47,200 bases of DNA from Candidatus Hodarchaeota archaeon (GCA_016839785.1 JAEOTQ010000124.1:1-47200); one strand, 5' to 3'. Counted from the first letter of the stretch, positions 7,699-16,983 are shown. The notes: generated by a model from the sequence alone, not told the origin. Program-made: numbers and translations.

Positions 7699-10017
7699 AT
7701 GGCATCTGAAAGTTCTAAATCTCTAGTTATCGTTTCAGTAGGTGTAGAACACTCTCCTTTATTACAGAATTTTCTTGATGCTGGTTTACAATTAACAATC
7801 TTACCCAATACCACAGGAGATTTTAGTTTAACGGATGAGAATGGTGCTGAAAAGGAAAATGAAATTTGGTATCATCATGAAATCATCAAATTGGCAAGTT
7901 CAATAGTACCTGATGATTTTGCTCAGAGCTCTCTTGCTAAAATCTTTACTAAACCCATTTCTGAGACACCCATGCCTCTTACTGATGCAGAACGCTTTTT
8001 GATCCAGTGGGTATCAGAACAACATAAAGCGAAACATGATTTTACTGATTTTTTCGTTGCTTTAAACGAGTATTCAAATAAGAAGATATCAGTTCATCCA
8101 TTAAAGCTTCCTGAGACTGTATTAACATTACATGGAGAAGAATTTGATATTCCACTAAGATATTTTCAGGTGACGGGCTTTATAGATAGAAAAGCGGAAA
8201 GTAAACCAGATTTAGATGAACTGCGTAATCTTCTCAACGAAACTAAAGAGGGAAAGAGCAACAAAAAAACTAAACCAAAAATTGCAATAAACGGACTAAA
8301 TACGAAGCGAGATATCTTAGAAGAGGCAGCAAAAAAAGCAATTACAGAAGCAGATGCGATTTTAATCCTAGCAAGTGATCCATGTTCTCTTGGAATCCTT
8401 CTTCTACATAAAGAATTTACTCGTGTTATTCGTGAGAGTAAAGCCCCATCCACTCTTGTTTGTCCGATTAAGTTTTCATTTCGTGAACAATTTATTTTAG
8501 AATTACTTTCTATCAAACCTAGCTTGGTCGGTATTGCAGAACTATGCTCTGGTGCTATTGACCATCTGGTTGTTGGTCCTGACGATGCCAGTGAAGTAAA
8601 AACGTTAAGAGATCAAGGTTTTAATGTACTAATGGAAGATTTGACAAAAATAAAAGATGCTCAAGGATTAACAACCATTTTAAAGGGATTGGGAATCTCA
8701 CTTAAAGAATTATCAGTTGAAAGTGAAGAACAGAGTAAAAAAAGCAGTTTAGAGGACCTAGTGACCAAATTAACTTATTCAACTACAGATAACAACTCAA
8801 CCGCTGATATTGCGGATACTGTGGAGGAAGCTGAGACTACTGTAGAACTACCTGACAATCAGGTGGCTGTTAAGGAAAAGCCACGGCCTGTTGTTAAATT
8901 ACAGGATACGGAAACGCGTAATTATGATTTTGAGGACCCTGAATTAGTTTTGACACAGGAAATGATTGAATCATTAATGGAAGAATTGACTGAAGACTTC
9001 ACACCTCCTGAAGACAAACCTGCAATCACTACGGTAGAGAAAACGGAAGAAAAGGTAGCTGAAGAAAGTCAAGAAGTATTCACAGAATCAATTGAGAATT
9101 TCCTAAGTTTTGACGAATCACTTAATCGATCAGAAATGATTCAAAGGATAAGTGAGAGAATATCAAAGAATGCAGATATGGCAGGATATGCAGCAAAAAA
9201 GCTCACAGGTGCCCTTATTTCCTCAAAAACACCTCCCCAGTTTTTAGATGAGTATATTTCTTTAATTAGGACAAGACCCCTATTATTCATTAAAGAATTG
9301 GTGGATTGGCTTGTAACGGATGTAGAAAGTCCTGATTACGTCACGTTTTCCCAAAAATCATTGATTATTGTAAAAATTGGCAGGATCGAAACTCCTTTTG
9401 TAGAGCAAATTATAGAACACTTAGTTAAATATCGGATGACCCAGAAGTTAGCTCCAAAGGAGAGGGAACACCTTCGTACTATTATTGGTATGATTACTGC
9501 TCGAGATGTAACTTTACAGCGTAAAGCAATACGTGAATATCTCTCTCATTATGAAACATTAAAGAAACCTGATGATGTCTGGCTTGGGCTATTAAAATAT
9601 GATGCTGCATTAGTTGCACTGGAACTCATTGAACATGAGTCAAAAAGAGGGATAAAAATTGTTCAAGATGCATTAACACGAGACTTAGGAAGTTTTGGAC
9701 ATATTGTCTATGAAGTATTTGCAGCATATCAGAAAGGTGACATCCAAAGTGTGCTTTCAGCTGCTGGTCCATTATCAGATGGCTTAGTCCGAAAGCAAAA
9801 GAGAGTCGAGCTTGCAGAGAAAATTACGAAATTTGGGAGTATTCCAATTGAAATACTTGCCAATAATGTACAAATGGATCCTAAAGAGTTAGAATCCCTT
9901 GTGTATGAAATGATCAATGAAAATGAAATAAATGCAAAAATTGGGGTCGTAGAGGGGCGTCTCTGTATTGTACAATTAGGGGAGAATGGTAGTAATAATC
10001 AAAAAAATAATGATTAG
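7699..10017 (+). CDS. CofD/YvcK-fold domain fused to helical region and C-terminal winged helix
   Basis: This is a 772-residue protein. Residues 1-335 follow the CofD order: an N-terminal strand and helix (VSVGVEHSPLLQNFLDAG), LPNTTGDF where CofD has an NTGDD motif, LRYFQVTGFIDRK where CofD has its FQEYFVRRR segment, ITEADAILILASDPCSLG, and DHLVVGPDDASEVKTLRDQG. CofD is the phospholactate transferase of F420 synthesis. Here the NTGDD-like site is changed, so that reaction is doubtful. Residues 340-480 are an acidic linker and 480-700 are helical, HEAT-like. Residues 710-772 form a PCI-like winged helix (FGSIPIEILANNVQMDPKEL). It could be a regulatory or scaffold protein built on a sugar-nucleotide-binding fold. 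No F420 genes adjoin it. Confidence 0.65.
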   Translation: MASESSKSLVIVSVGVEHSPLLQNFLDAGLQLTILPNTTGDFSLTDENGAEKENEIWYHHEIIKLASSIVPDDFAQSSLAKIFTKPISETPMPLTDAERFLIQWVSEQHKAKHDFTDFFVALNEYSNKKISVHPLKLPETVLTLHGEEFDIPLRYFQVTGFIDRKAESKPDLDELRNLLNETKEGKSNKKTKPKIAINGLNTKRDILEEAAKKAITEADAILILASDPCSLGILLLHKEFTRVIRESKAPSTLVCPIKFSFREQFILELLSIKPSLVGIAELCSGAIDHLVVGPDDASEVKTLRDQGFNVLMEDLTKIKDAQGLTTILKGLGISLKELSVESEEQSKKSSLEDLVTKLTYSTTDNNSTADIADTVEEAETTVELPDNQVAVKEKPRPVVKLQDTETRNYDFEDPELVLTQEMIESLMEELTEDFTPPEDKPAITTVEKTEEKVAEESQEVFTESIENFLSFDESLNRSEMIQRISERISKNADMAGYAAKKLTGALISSKTPPQFLDEYISLIRTRPLLFIKELVDWLVTDVESPDYVTFSQKSLIIVKIGRIETPFVEQIIEHLVKYRMTQKLAPKEREHLRTIIGMITARDVTLQRKAIREYLSHYETLKKPDDVWLGLLKYDAALVALELIEHESKRGIKIVQDALTRDLGSFGHIVYEVFAAYQKGDIQSVLSAAGPLSDGLVRKQKRVELAEKITKFGSIPIEILANNVQMDPKELESLVYEMINENEINAKIGVVEGRLCIVQLGENGSNNQKNND

Positions 10018-10037
10018 TACACTTCGAACCTTCGTTC

Positions 10038-11048
10038 CTAGATTTGAAATACTCCTGCGCTAACTAGGATTAAGATTAACAATAGCGTAACGATTAGAAT
10101 CCAAAGGACGTTTAGACGTCGAACTTTTGCTGATTGACGTTTGGATAATCCTCGACTTTTTACGCCAAAGATCCAGAATACACTTGTACAAGATAGAATT
10201 ATAGCTAGAATGTTTAGAAGGAGTAAATTTGCTGATTTCATAGCTAGATCAAATTGACCGATAGCACCTAAGATACCAATCGTTGCGGCGGGAGGGCATA
10301 AAGATGCAGCAATAGCTACCCCTACAATAGAAACATCTAATCCACGAGCAACAATTATCCCTGCAGCTAAACCACCCAGTAACGCAAGAGATATCGTTGG
10401 AATGGTAAGAGAAGTTCGATTTAATACTTCAGAATAGAGTTGATTCCCCCCAGGATCTGTAGCATGTATGTCTATCACATCCACTGCATTGAAAACATAT
10501 CCAATAAGTGCACTAAGACTAATTGTAGTAAAAATTCCTGTAAATTCTGCAAAAATTCCCTTTCTGACAAAGGATGTGGTTTCTAAACTTAATAATCCAA
10601 GTGATGTCAAAACTATTGGTCCTAAAAGAGGTGCAACTATCATACTTGCAATAATTACGACAACATCATTATTTAATAATCCAAACGTTGCCAAAGTAGC
10701 TGCTAATCCATTCATTAATAGATAAGTAAACGAAAGTCCTGAAATAATCCCAACGTTTGCCAAGATTTCTTCTCTATTAACCCCAGCACTTTGTGGGAGA
10801 GTACTTTCACCTTTTTTGCTTGTGATCAACAACGAAAGAGGGCGTACCACGATATCCCCATATGCAACACCGATGCCCCTTGCCTTCAGTTCTTCGATTA
10901 ACATATTTGTTTGGTAATCTTTGATGCGAAGCTCGTATCTAATCGTCTCACCAAAATCGTAAGTGGTGGCAAGAACTGAGAATTCCTTTAAAAACTCGTC
11001 CATCAAGGTTTTTCGATCAGTAGGCAAAGTAACCTGAATTTCCTTCAC
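10038..11048 (-). CDS. DUF389 (TIGR00341-type) multi-pass membrane protein
   Basis: This 336-residue protein has a soluble alpha/beta N-terminus (about 1-85, beginning MKEIQVTLPTDRK) and then about eight membrane helices. The strings VVVIIASMIVAPLLGPIVL and VSIVGVAIAASLCPPAATIG are typical of the DUF389 family, widespread in archaea and bacteria and of unknown function. The start is GTG at 11048. It converges with the CofD-like gene across only 20 bases and diverges from the ABC permease, with a TTTAATAAATTT promoter-like element near 11098-11109 on the minus strand. Confidence 0.8.
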   Translation of the reverse strand: MKEIQVTLPTDRKTLMDEFLKEFSVLATTYDFGETIRYELRIKDYQTNMLIEELKARGIGVAYGDIVVRPLSLLITSKKGESTLPQSAGVNREEILANVGIISGLSFTYLLMNGLAATLATFGLLNNDVVVIIASMIVAPLLGPIVLTSLGLLSLETTSFVRKGIFAEFTGIFTTISLSALIGYVFNAVDVIDIHATDPGGNQLYSEVLNRTSLTIPTISLALLGGLAAGIIVARGLDVSIVGVAIAASLCPPAATIGILGAIGQFDLAMKSANLLLLNILAIILSCTSVFWIFGVKSRGLSKRQSAKVRRLNVLWILIVTLLLILILVSAGVFQI

Positions 11049-11228
11049 TTTCGGGCCTCAAAATTTGGTATTTCATTGAGGATAAAAATGATAGAGACGA
11101 AATTTATTAAACCTCTGATCCTCGCGTCAAAAAAAAACAAAGGTCTCCATGACTACTTCTAATCTAGATTGGATTTCTCTATTGGAATTAGAATAGTGAT
11201 AGTGAGAAAATATCTTTGATAGTGTTAG

Positions 11229-12947
11229 TTGGAACTAATTCCGATGTTACAAAAAGATAGAGGCCAGCTAGATCGATTGTCTATCCGTTTAGCAAATTTA
11301 ACATCCAAAAGAGAATTTAATACAACTTGGTACATATTCGTTTTTCTATTCTTCTTCGTCTTAGTATTATTCCCAACTATTTATGTGTTAGGTAAAGTAA
11401 TTTTAGAATTTCCTGCGATAAACGATTCAGTCCTTTCAAATACAGAAATTCAGTCTCAAATCATATCTGCACTATTCTATTCAATATCGGTTTCAATATT
11501 TGTGACAATTGTTGATTTGATTTTTGGTCTTCCGATTGCTTGGACGCTGGTACGTAAAGAATTCCGTTTCAAATCCTTACTGAATAGTTTCATTGAATTA
11601 CCACTTGCAGTTCCAACTGCTGGATTAGGTTTTTCTGTTGCCTTATTCTGGGGAGTTACACCGAATGTAGAAACCCCTATATTTGCAGTTCAATTAATTA
11701 AGAATGCTCTTCCAATTCTTATTCTATTTCATTTTACTACAACTTTTCCTTACGTTGTGAGATCTTTGACTGCAATTTTGGAAGAAATTGACGTTACACT
11801 TGAAGTGGCTGCCCGTACCTGCGGTGCAAGTAAATTTACTGCCGCAAGAACCGTTACTTTACCAATGTTTCGTTCTGGTGTTGCTACTGCAATGGTTTTA
11901 AGTTTGGCTAAGAGCTTATCTGATACTGGTGGGGTTGTTACTTTGTTAGCTACAATCCAGAGTGCTACCCAGACTGGAACAACCTTGATCGGTACTTGGA
12001 AGCACGCTTTTGAGGATAAGACGCCTGTTCCTGGGATCCCTTATGATTCCCTTGTACCAAGTACCGCATTTCTTGCAGCTATTATGATAATCATAGCATT
12101 AACCCTGGTATTTATTGCAAAAATGATTGCTAGGAATGCGCGGTTACCGTTCCGTAAAGTTTTTCCTTCATTTGAATGGACTGTGAGTGAGGGTAAAGCT
12201 CCACAAGCTCGTCAAATTGTCGCTTTTGGATTTCTGATTATATTTGTTATAGTTCCTTCTTTATTTCTAGTAGCATATTTGATTCAGGGTGCCTCACTTG
12301 CAGCATTTTCTTCAGCTAATTGGGTACTATTTGGGCAAAGCATATTTATGACTGTTTTAGTCGCAAGCATCGCTACAATCGTTAATGTTGTCCTGGGTGT
12401 CCCCATGGCTATATTGATTGCACGAAAATCCGATAGATTCTCTCGAATACTCGATGCAATGGTTGATATCCCTTATGTAGTTCCAAGCTCTGCACTTGGG
12501 CTCTCTGTCGGATTCTTCTGGACAGATCAATCCATATTACCTGTAAATGAACTCTTCTTTGTAATCATGGCACATATAAGTATGACTTTCCCCTTTATTG
12601 TTCGAAATACACTAGGAGGCTTATCTGAGCTAGATTCTGCTTATGAAGATGTTGCACGGACTTTGGGAGCGCGACCTATGCAAACATTCAAAGAAATTAC
12701 ATTACCAGTCATCAAATTTTCAATTATTGCTGGGGCCATAATGTCATTTACACGAAGTGTTGGGGAAACTGGAGCTACATTGGCAGTTTCTCCCTCATCG
12801 ATAACAGCTCCAGTGTTTATCGTAAATTTAATTAAAAATGACCAAAATTACTTCCTTGCGGCCCTAACCACGTTAATCCTGATATTTATCTCATCATTAT
12901 TGATCTTTACACTTCGAGCTAGTATTTCCCGTGCAAAACGGAGGTAG
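11229..12947 (+). CDS. Fused double-domain ABC importer permease
   Basis: This 572-residue protein has about twelve membrane helices in two halves. Each half ends in an EAA loop that contacts an ATPase: VAARTCGASKFTAARTVTLP in the first and VARTLGARPMQTFKEITLP in the second. Fused permeases of this type occur in iron, thiamine, spermidine-like and anion importers. The start shown is TTG at 11229; ATG 11244 is a close alternative, and neither has a strong binding site. It heads an operon with two ABC ATPases and a PhoU-like protein. No substrate-binding lipoprotein gene lies in the window, so the substrate is open. The PhoU-like partner hints at phosphate or a related oxyanion. Confidence 0.85.
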   Translation: MELIPMLQKDRGQLDRLSIRLANLTSKREFNTTWYIFVFLFFFVLVLFPTIYVLGKVILEFPAINDSVLSNTEIQSQIISALFYSISVSIFVTIVDLIFGLPIAWTLVRKEFRFKSLLNSFIELPLAVPTAGLGFSVALFWGVTPNVETPIFAVQLIKNALPILILFHFTTTFPYVVRSLTAILEEIDVTLEVAARTCGASKFTAARTVTLPMFRSGVATAMVLSLAKSLSDTGGVVTLLATIQSATQTGTTLIGTWKHAFEDKTPVPGIPYDSLVPSTAFLAAIMIIIALTLVFIAKMIARNARLPFRKVFPSFEWTVSEGKAPQARQIVAFGFLIIFVIVPSLFLVAYLIQGASLAAFSSANWVLFGQSIFMTVLVASIATIVNVVLGVPMAILIARKSDRFSRILDAMVDIPYVVPSSALGLSVGFFWTDQSILPVNELFFVIMAHISMTFPFIVRNTLGGLSELDSAYEDVARTLGARPMQTFKEITLPVIKFSIIAGAIMSFTRSVGETGATLAVSPSSITAPVFIVNLIKNDQNYFLAALTTLILIFISSLLIFTLRASISRAKRR

Positions 12948-12954
12948 GAAAGAA

Positions 12955-14103
12955 ATGATAGATAGCCCCCACATAGTTATCTCCGATTTAACAAAACGCT
13001 TCGGTAAGAAAGAGGTACTTAAAGGAATTAATCTAAATATAAAGAAAGGAGAATACATAGTAATTCTAGGGCCAACAGGTGCGGGAAAAACAACACTCTT
13101 GAAGATCATTGCGGGTTTATTACCCCCTACCAGTGGTAGGATTTCAACTGATACAGGTGATATTACTGATTTACCTCCTGAATTCCGCAATCTCGCATAT
13201 CTTCCACAAACTTCTGATTATTCATTATTTGCATACATGAATGTGTGGAATAACGCGATTTTCTCTCCAAAAATGAAAGATGAAAAATCACTCCAAGAGA
13301 TAACAACAATCGGAAATGAAGTTTTAGATCTAGTGAACTTGCGTCATCGGTATAATGCGTTACCACATGAGCTGAGCGGGGGTATGAAGCAAAGGGTGGC
13401 ACTCGCTCGGGCAATTGCAACAGATGCAAGTATTTTTCTGTTGGATGAGCCTCTTAGGGCCTTAGATGCGCGGTTGAGGATAATATTACGCACTGAAATC
13501 AAGAAATTAGTTACTGATCTAAAGAAAACGACTTTTCATGTAACTCATGATCAGGAAGAAGCGTTAGCTGTTGCTGACCGCATTTTGATTATCAATGAAG
13601 GGAGGATTATTCAGTTTGGAACCCCTCAAGAGATTTACCAACGGCCTAAGACACTTTTTTCAGCGTACTTCTTTGGGATAACAAATCTATTACCTGTAAG
13701 TTTTAAGGATCTTAAAGACGATAAAATGATCTTTTCGGTAGGAAACCACACCATAACAGCTTTAGCTAGCTTAGGAGAAATATCTGAGACTTCTGAAGAT
13801 TTAAAAGATGAATATGTCTTGGCCATCAAAGCTGATAGTATTACAGTTTCATCAATTCCCTCTACAGAGGGTCTCGGATTAAATGAATTCAACGGATCAA
13901 TTGAGAATTTGTATTATTTAGGAAAATGGATTCACATGGTTGTTGTTGTTGAAACATTTCCTAAACAAATGGTCATTGCTATTCCTTCAACTGAAATGAG
14001 AAAGTATAAATTAAATTCTGATGTACTAATCAAATTCGATATAGAAGATATAATACACTATAATGAACCGTGGGAAAAGGTTAAACAACTGGAGGATAGT
14101 TAA
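12955..14103 (+). CDS. ABC importer ATPase 1 (MalK/PotA-like, with C-terminal TOBE-type domain)
   Basis: This 382-residue protein has Walker A LGPTGAGKTT, a Q-loop (YLPQTSDYSLF), signature LSGGMKQRVALARA, Walker B IFLLDEPLRALDAR and the switch His in HVTHDQEEAL. A C-terminal beta-rich extension (about 240-382) resembles TOBE/OB domains that regulate importer ATPases. The frame is open from GTG 12931 inside the permease gene, but ATG 12955 follows GGAGGT at 12940-12945 and gives a normal N-terminus, so I chose it. Its stop overlaps the start of the second ATPase by one base. The two ATPases probably form a heterodimer under the asymmetric fused permease. Confidence 0.9.
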   Translation: MIDSPHIVISDLTKRFGKKEVLKGINLNIKKGEYIVILGPTGAGKTTLLKIIAGLLPPTSGRISTDTGDITDLPPEFRNLAYLPQTSDYSLFAYMNVWNNAIFSPKMKDEKSLQEITTIGNEVLDLVNLRHRYNALPHELSGGMKQRVALARAIATDASIFLLDEPLRALDARLRIILRTEIKKLVTDLKKTTFHVTHDQEEALAVADRILIINEGRIIQFGTPQEIYQRPKTLFSAYFFGITNLLPVSFKDLKDDKMIFSVGNHTITALASLGEISETSEDLKDEYVLAIKADSITVSSIPSTEGLGLNEFNGSIENLYYLGKWIHMVVVVETFPKQMVIAIPSTEMRKYKLNSDVLIKFDIEDIIHYNEPWEKVKQLEDS

Positions 14104-15197
14104 TGCCGACTGTAACGTTAAGAAATATAGGTAAAAAGTTTGGGCGAGTAGTGGCATTGACTGGGATTGATCTTGAGATAAAAGATGCTGAATATCTGGC
14201 AATCTTGGGTCCTTCTGGTTGTGGAAAAACTACTCTTATCAATTGTATTACAGGAATTGTAGATATCAGCGAAGGTAAAATCGAAATTGATGGGAAATCT
14301 GTGGAAGGAATTCCGATTGAAAAACGTGATTTTGCCATGGTTTTCCAAAATATTGCCCTGTTTCCCCATATGACCGTTTCTGAAAATATATCTTATGCTC
14401 CCTATGTAAACGACATTCCTCATGTAGAACTCAAAAAAATAGAATCAGAAATGTTAAAACTAGTAGATTTATTAGAGCAAAAAGACCTTTATCCTCGAGA
14501 ACTAAGTGGGGGTGCGCAACAAAAGACTGCGGTTGCGAGAGCATTAGCAACCCGAGAAAAACTCCTTATACTTGATGAACCTATTAGTGCTCTTGACTAT
14601 AAGGTACGGGTCACGTTAAGGTATGCGATTCGGAAATTAGTCAAGGATCTAGGATTAACTGCAATTCACATAACCCACGACCAAGAAGAAGCAATGTCAG
14701 TTGCAGATAGAATCGTGATTCTCCGCGCGGGAGAAATTGTGGAGATTGGTACTCCACAACAGCTCTACAGCTCACCTCAGACCCTTTTTACAATGAACTT
14801 CGTTGGAGAGAGTAATTTTTTGGAAGGCGTAGTGACAGAGGTGGTTTCTGACCATGAAGTACATGTCAGTTTTAGAAATAATCAATCCCTTGGATTAAAA
14901 AATGGAGACCCGCATTTTGAAGAAGGAGAGAGTATAGTGGTAGCTTTTCGCCCTGAAAATGCTTTTATAAGCAAGAAATCCATAGGTAATTCATTAATCG
15001 GGGAAATTACAGGCAAACAATTTATCGGGGGCTATATCAGATATACTATCTCACTTCGAACCGAGGATGAAATCATTCTCGATTCTCGACTCGATATAGA
15101 ACCACACGGGAATATTTTTATTCAACTCAACCCTCAAGAAGCACGAGTTTTTCGTGCACCAACATATGGACTGAAGAAGGTGTTAACTCTTGAATGA
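14103..15197 (+). CDS. ABC importer ATPase 2 (with C-terminal TOBE-type domain)
   Basis: This 364-residue paralogue of the preceding gene has Walker A LGPSGCGKTT, Q-loop MVFQNIALFPHMTV, Walker B LLILDEPISALDYK and switch HITHDQEEAM. The signature is LSGGAQQKTAVARA, slightly off the usual LSGGQxQR. The beta-rich C-terminal part (about 235-364) again resembles a TOBE domain. The ATG overlaps the previous stop (TTAATG). Having two separate ATPase genes for one fused permease is less common than a homodimer and suggests that each permease half pairs with its own ATPase. Confidence 0.9.
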   Translation: MPTVTLRNIGKKFGRVVALTGIDLEIKDAEYLAILGPSGCGKTTLINCITGIVDISEGKIEIDGKSVEGIPIEKRDFAMVFQNIALFPHMTVSENISYAPYVNDIPHVELKKIESEMLKLVDLLEQKDLYPRELSGGAQQKTAVARALATREKLLILDEPISALDYKVRVTLRYAIRKLVKDLGLTAIHITHDQEEAMSVADRIVILRAGEIVEIGTPQQLYSSPQTLFTMNFVGESNFLEGVVTEVVSDHEVHVSFRNNQSLGLKNGDPHFEEGESIVVAFRPENAFISKKSIGNSLIGEITGKQFIGGYIRYTISLRTEDEIILDSRLDIEPHGNIFIQLNPQEARVFRAPTYGLKKVLTLE

Positions 15198-15891
15198 TGG
15201 TCAAAGCGTAAGCAGTTTACTGCATTGGTTTAAGGAAAGAAGAAATCAAATAATATTAAAAACTCTAGATGAACATGCTGGAAAACTAGTAGATACTTGC
15301 ACTGCAAGTCTTGAATTGCTGGAACTCCTGAAGTCTACTGATCAATCTAAGGCTGAAAAGTTATATAACAGGGTAAGCATGCAAGAAAGATCTGCAGATC
15401 ATTTTCAAGATGATTTAGCAACCGAAATTGCACGAGGAATGCTTCCTCCTGAAATACGGGAAAAATTATTTCGCTTAACAAGAGTAGCTGATTCTGTTGC
15501 CAATTGGATTAAAAGCGGAAGTAAGAATTTAGTCCTTTTAGTAAAATTAGAGGTTGATACCTCAGAATTTGATATGATACTGGATTATTTGATTGAAATA
15601 GTCAAGTTAACCCATGAGAGTGTCGTTATCTTTAGGAAAATGGTTAATGCGTTGGGAACAGATGATCAGTTAATACTTGATACTAGACAAATTATCGAGG
15701 ATCGAGAAAGAGAGGCGGACAATGTCCACTTTTCGGTAAGAGAAGAAATTCTTGCCATAAATGATAAACAGGGTTTTTCTGTTCATTTCTTGCTGATCGA
15801 TGCAGCTAAATGTCTTGAAAATGCTTCAGATTCAATTACCAATGCTGCGGATATCCTCTATACTATTGTAATGTTAGGAATTCCCACATAA
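15190..15891 (+). CDS. PhoU-like DUF47 family protein
   Basis: This 233-residue all-helical protein carries PhoU/DUF47-type heptad motifs, for example ERSADHFQDDLATEIARG and EDREREADNVHFSVREEIL, whose acidic residues bind metal clusters in characterised PhoU proteins. The TTG start at 15190 overlaps the ATPase 2 stop by eight bases and follows AAGGTG at good spacing. DUF47 proteins normally accompany PiT phosphate permeases. Here one ends an ABC operon, so it may regulate or sense this transporter. Phosphate as substrate is inference. Confidence 0.8.
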   Translation: MNDGQSVSSLLHWFKERRNQIILKTLDEHAGKLVDTCTASLELLELLKSTDQSKAEKLYNRVSMQERSADHFQDDLATEIARGMLPPEIREKLFRLTRVADSVANWIKSGSKNLVLLVKLEVDTSEFDMILDYLIEIVKLTHESVVIFRKMVNALGTDDQLILDTRQIIEDREREADNVHFSVREEILAINDKQGFSVHFLLIDAAKCLENASDSITNAADILYTIVMLGIPT

Positions 15892-15920
15892 AATAAACTG
15901 AGAACTAAAAAGGAAAGAAG

Positions 15921-15937
15921 AACTCCCTATGGGAGTT
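15921..15937. terminator. Bidirectional terminator hairpin
   Basis: AACTCCC and GGGAGTT form a perfect seven-base-pair stem around a three-base loop. It lies between the convergent PhoU-like gene and Lrp regulator and takes in the Lrp stop codon. T-rich runs follow on both sides (ATTTTTTC downstream on plus, CCTTTTTAG downstream on minus), so it can serve both transcripts. Confidence 0.6.
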
Positions 15938-16391
15938 TATCATAGATTTTTTCTTCTTTGATAAGTACTTCAATATTGTCAATACCGTCAAATCGGCCTA
16001 ATTCTGCAACGAAGTAGTCTAGGTCGTGTTTTGATTTGCTATGTACTTCTAAGATGAAATTACTTTCACCATTTGCGCGGTACAATGCAAGAAGATCACA
16101 GTTTAGACCTTGACAGATATAAGGGAGATTGTCCATTTGGGCGTAAGTTTCATAGCTGGGTTCCATCTGGAATCGAATAATAGCTTGTTTCTCATAACCT
16201 AGGTTTACAGGGTCAGTGATCACACGAAAGCCTTGGATTACTCCTTTTTCTCGTAATCTTCGCACGCGATTTCTGACTGTACCCTCAGTACGCTTTATTG
16301 ACTTTGCAATGGTCGTAAATTTAGTTCTTCCATCCCGATTTAGAATTTCTAAGATTTCCCGATCAATTTCATCATATATCATATGTTTCAT
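15927..16391 (-). CDS. Lrp/AsnC-family transcription regulator
   Basis: This 154-residue protein has the two-domain Lrp form. An N-terminal helix-turn-helix (DREILEILNRDGRTKFTT, then VRNRVRRLREKGVIQGF) is followed by a C-terminal RAM-type alpha/beta ligand and assembly domain (about 65-154). Archaeal members regulate amino-acid and energy genes, often including their own. It diverges from the SRPBCC gene, and nested palindromes fill the gap between them, which fits autoregulation plus control of that neighbour. The effector is not predictable. Confidence 0.9.
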   Translation of the reverse strand: MKHMIYDEIDREILEILNRDGRTKFTTIAKSIKRTEGTVRNRVRRLREKGVIQGFRVITDPVNLGYEKQAIIRFQMEPSYETYAQMDNLPYICQGLNCDLLALYRANGESNFILEVHSKSKHDLDYFVAELGRFDGIDNIEVLIKEEKIYDKLP

Positions 16392-16467
16392 CTCACTTCA
16401 CAATTGTTATTGCTTACTTAACAATAGTGAATTTTTCCTTTAAAAAGCTTTGGGAAAAACGTAGTAA

Positions 16468-16513
16468 TTCGAGAATAGCAATTTTACGATTCTCGAAATT
16501 CACCCGAATTTCG
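16468..16513. promoter_or_regulatory. Nested inverted repeats, candidate Lrp operator
   Basis: TTCGAGAAT (16468-16476) and ATTCTCGAA (16489-16497) form a perfect 9-bp inverted repeat with centres 21 bp apart, about two helical turns. Overlapping it, CGAAATT (16494-16500) and AATTTCG (16507-16513) form a second perfect 7-bp repeat. They lie in the 163-base gap between the Lrp-type regulator and the SRPBCC gene, just upstream of TCTATATT, a TATA-like element about 20-27 bases before ATG 16555. Two-turn spacing suits an Lrp oligomer. Confidence 0.5.
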
Positions 16514-16554
16514 TAATAGATAACGTTCTATATTGTGTAAATTTAAATGAAAAT

Positions 16555-16983
16555 ATGTTTGATACAGCAATAGAGCACAAAGTACTGATTAAGGCACTAC
16601 GTGAAAATGTTTTTGATGCAATGACGACTGCTGAAGGATTAGATGGATGGTTTACGCAGGGATCAGAGGTTGATCGACGTCCAGGAGGGAAAATATTATT
16701 TAACTGGGTAGAATGGGGTGTTGACAAAGAAACCTTCAAAGCGGAATGTCCAATACTCGAGGTAGTTATTCCTGAGAGATTAGTCTTTAAATGGTGGAGT
16801 GACCACTATACTACGGTGGAGATGGACTTTCAAACCGTGTCTGAGGGGACGGTCGTGTCACTAATTGAACAAGGGTACGCAGATACAAAGGAAGGGCGTC
16901 ATCGATGTTTGGAATGTGCCGTAGGATGGGGAGAAGCATTAACTTTATTGAAATTCTTTGTTGAGTACGGAATTAGGTATTAA
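16555..16983 (+). CDS. SRPBCC / AHSA1-like (START-fold) protein
   Basis: This 142-residue protein matches the activator-of-Hsp90-ATPase-like SRPBCC pattern: IKALRENVFDAMTTAEGLDGWF near the N-terminus (split as VFDAMTTAEGLDGWF), PGGKILFNW in the middle, VFKWWSD and a C-terminal helix with GWGEALTLLKFF. Members bind small hydrophobic ligands or act as stress proteins; the ligand here is unknown. A TATA-like element lies so close to the ATG that the message may be leaderless. It probably shares control with the divergent Lrp regulator. Confidence 0.85.
   Translation: MFDTAIEHKVLIKALRENVFDAMTTAEGLDGWFTQGSEVDRRPGGKILFNWVEWGVDKETFKAECPILEVVIPERLVFKWWSDHYTTVEMDFQTVSEGTVVSLIEQGYADTKEGRHRCLECAVGWGEALTLLKFFVEYGIRY

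Noticed and set aside
8166..8516. Minus-strand 116-codon frame inside the CofD-like gene
   Set aside because: The plus-strand frame has clear family motifs across the same region; the minus frame is a Ser/Arg-rich shadow.
11229..15197. Named importer (iron, thiamine, tungstate or spermidine)
   Set aside because: No binding protein is present and permease motifs do not separate these subfamilies by eye.
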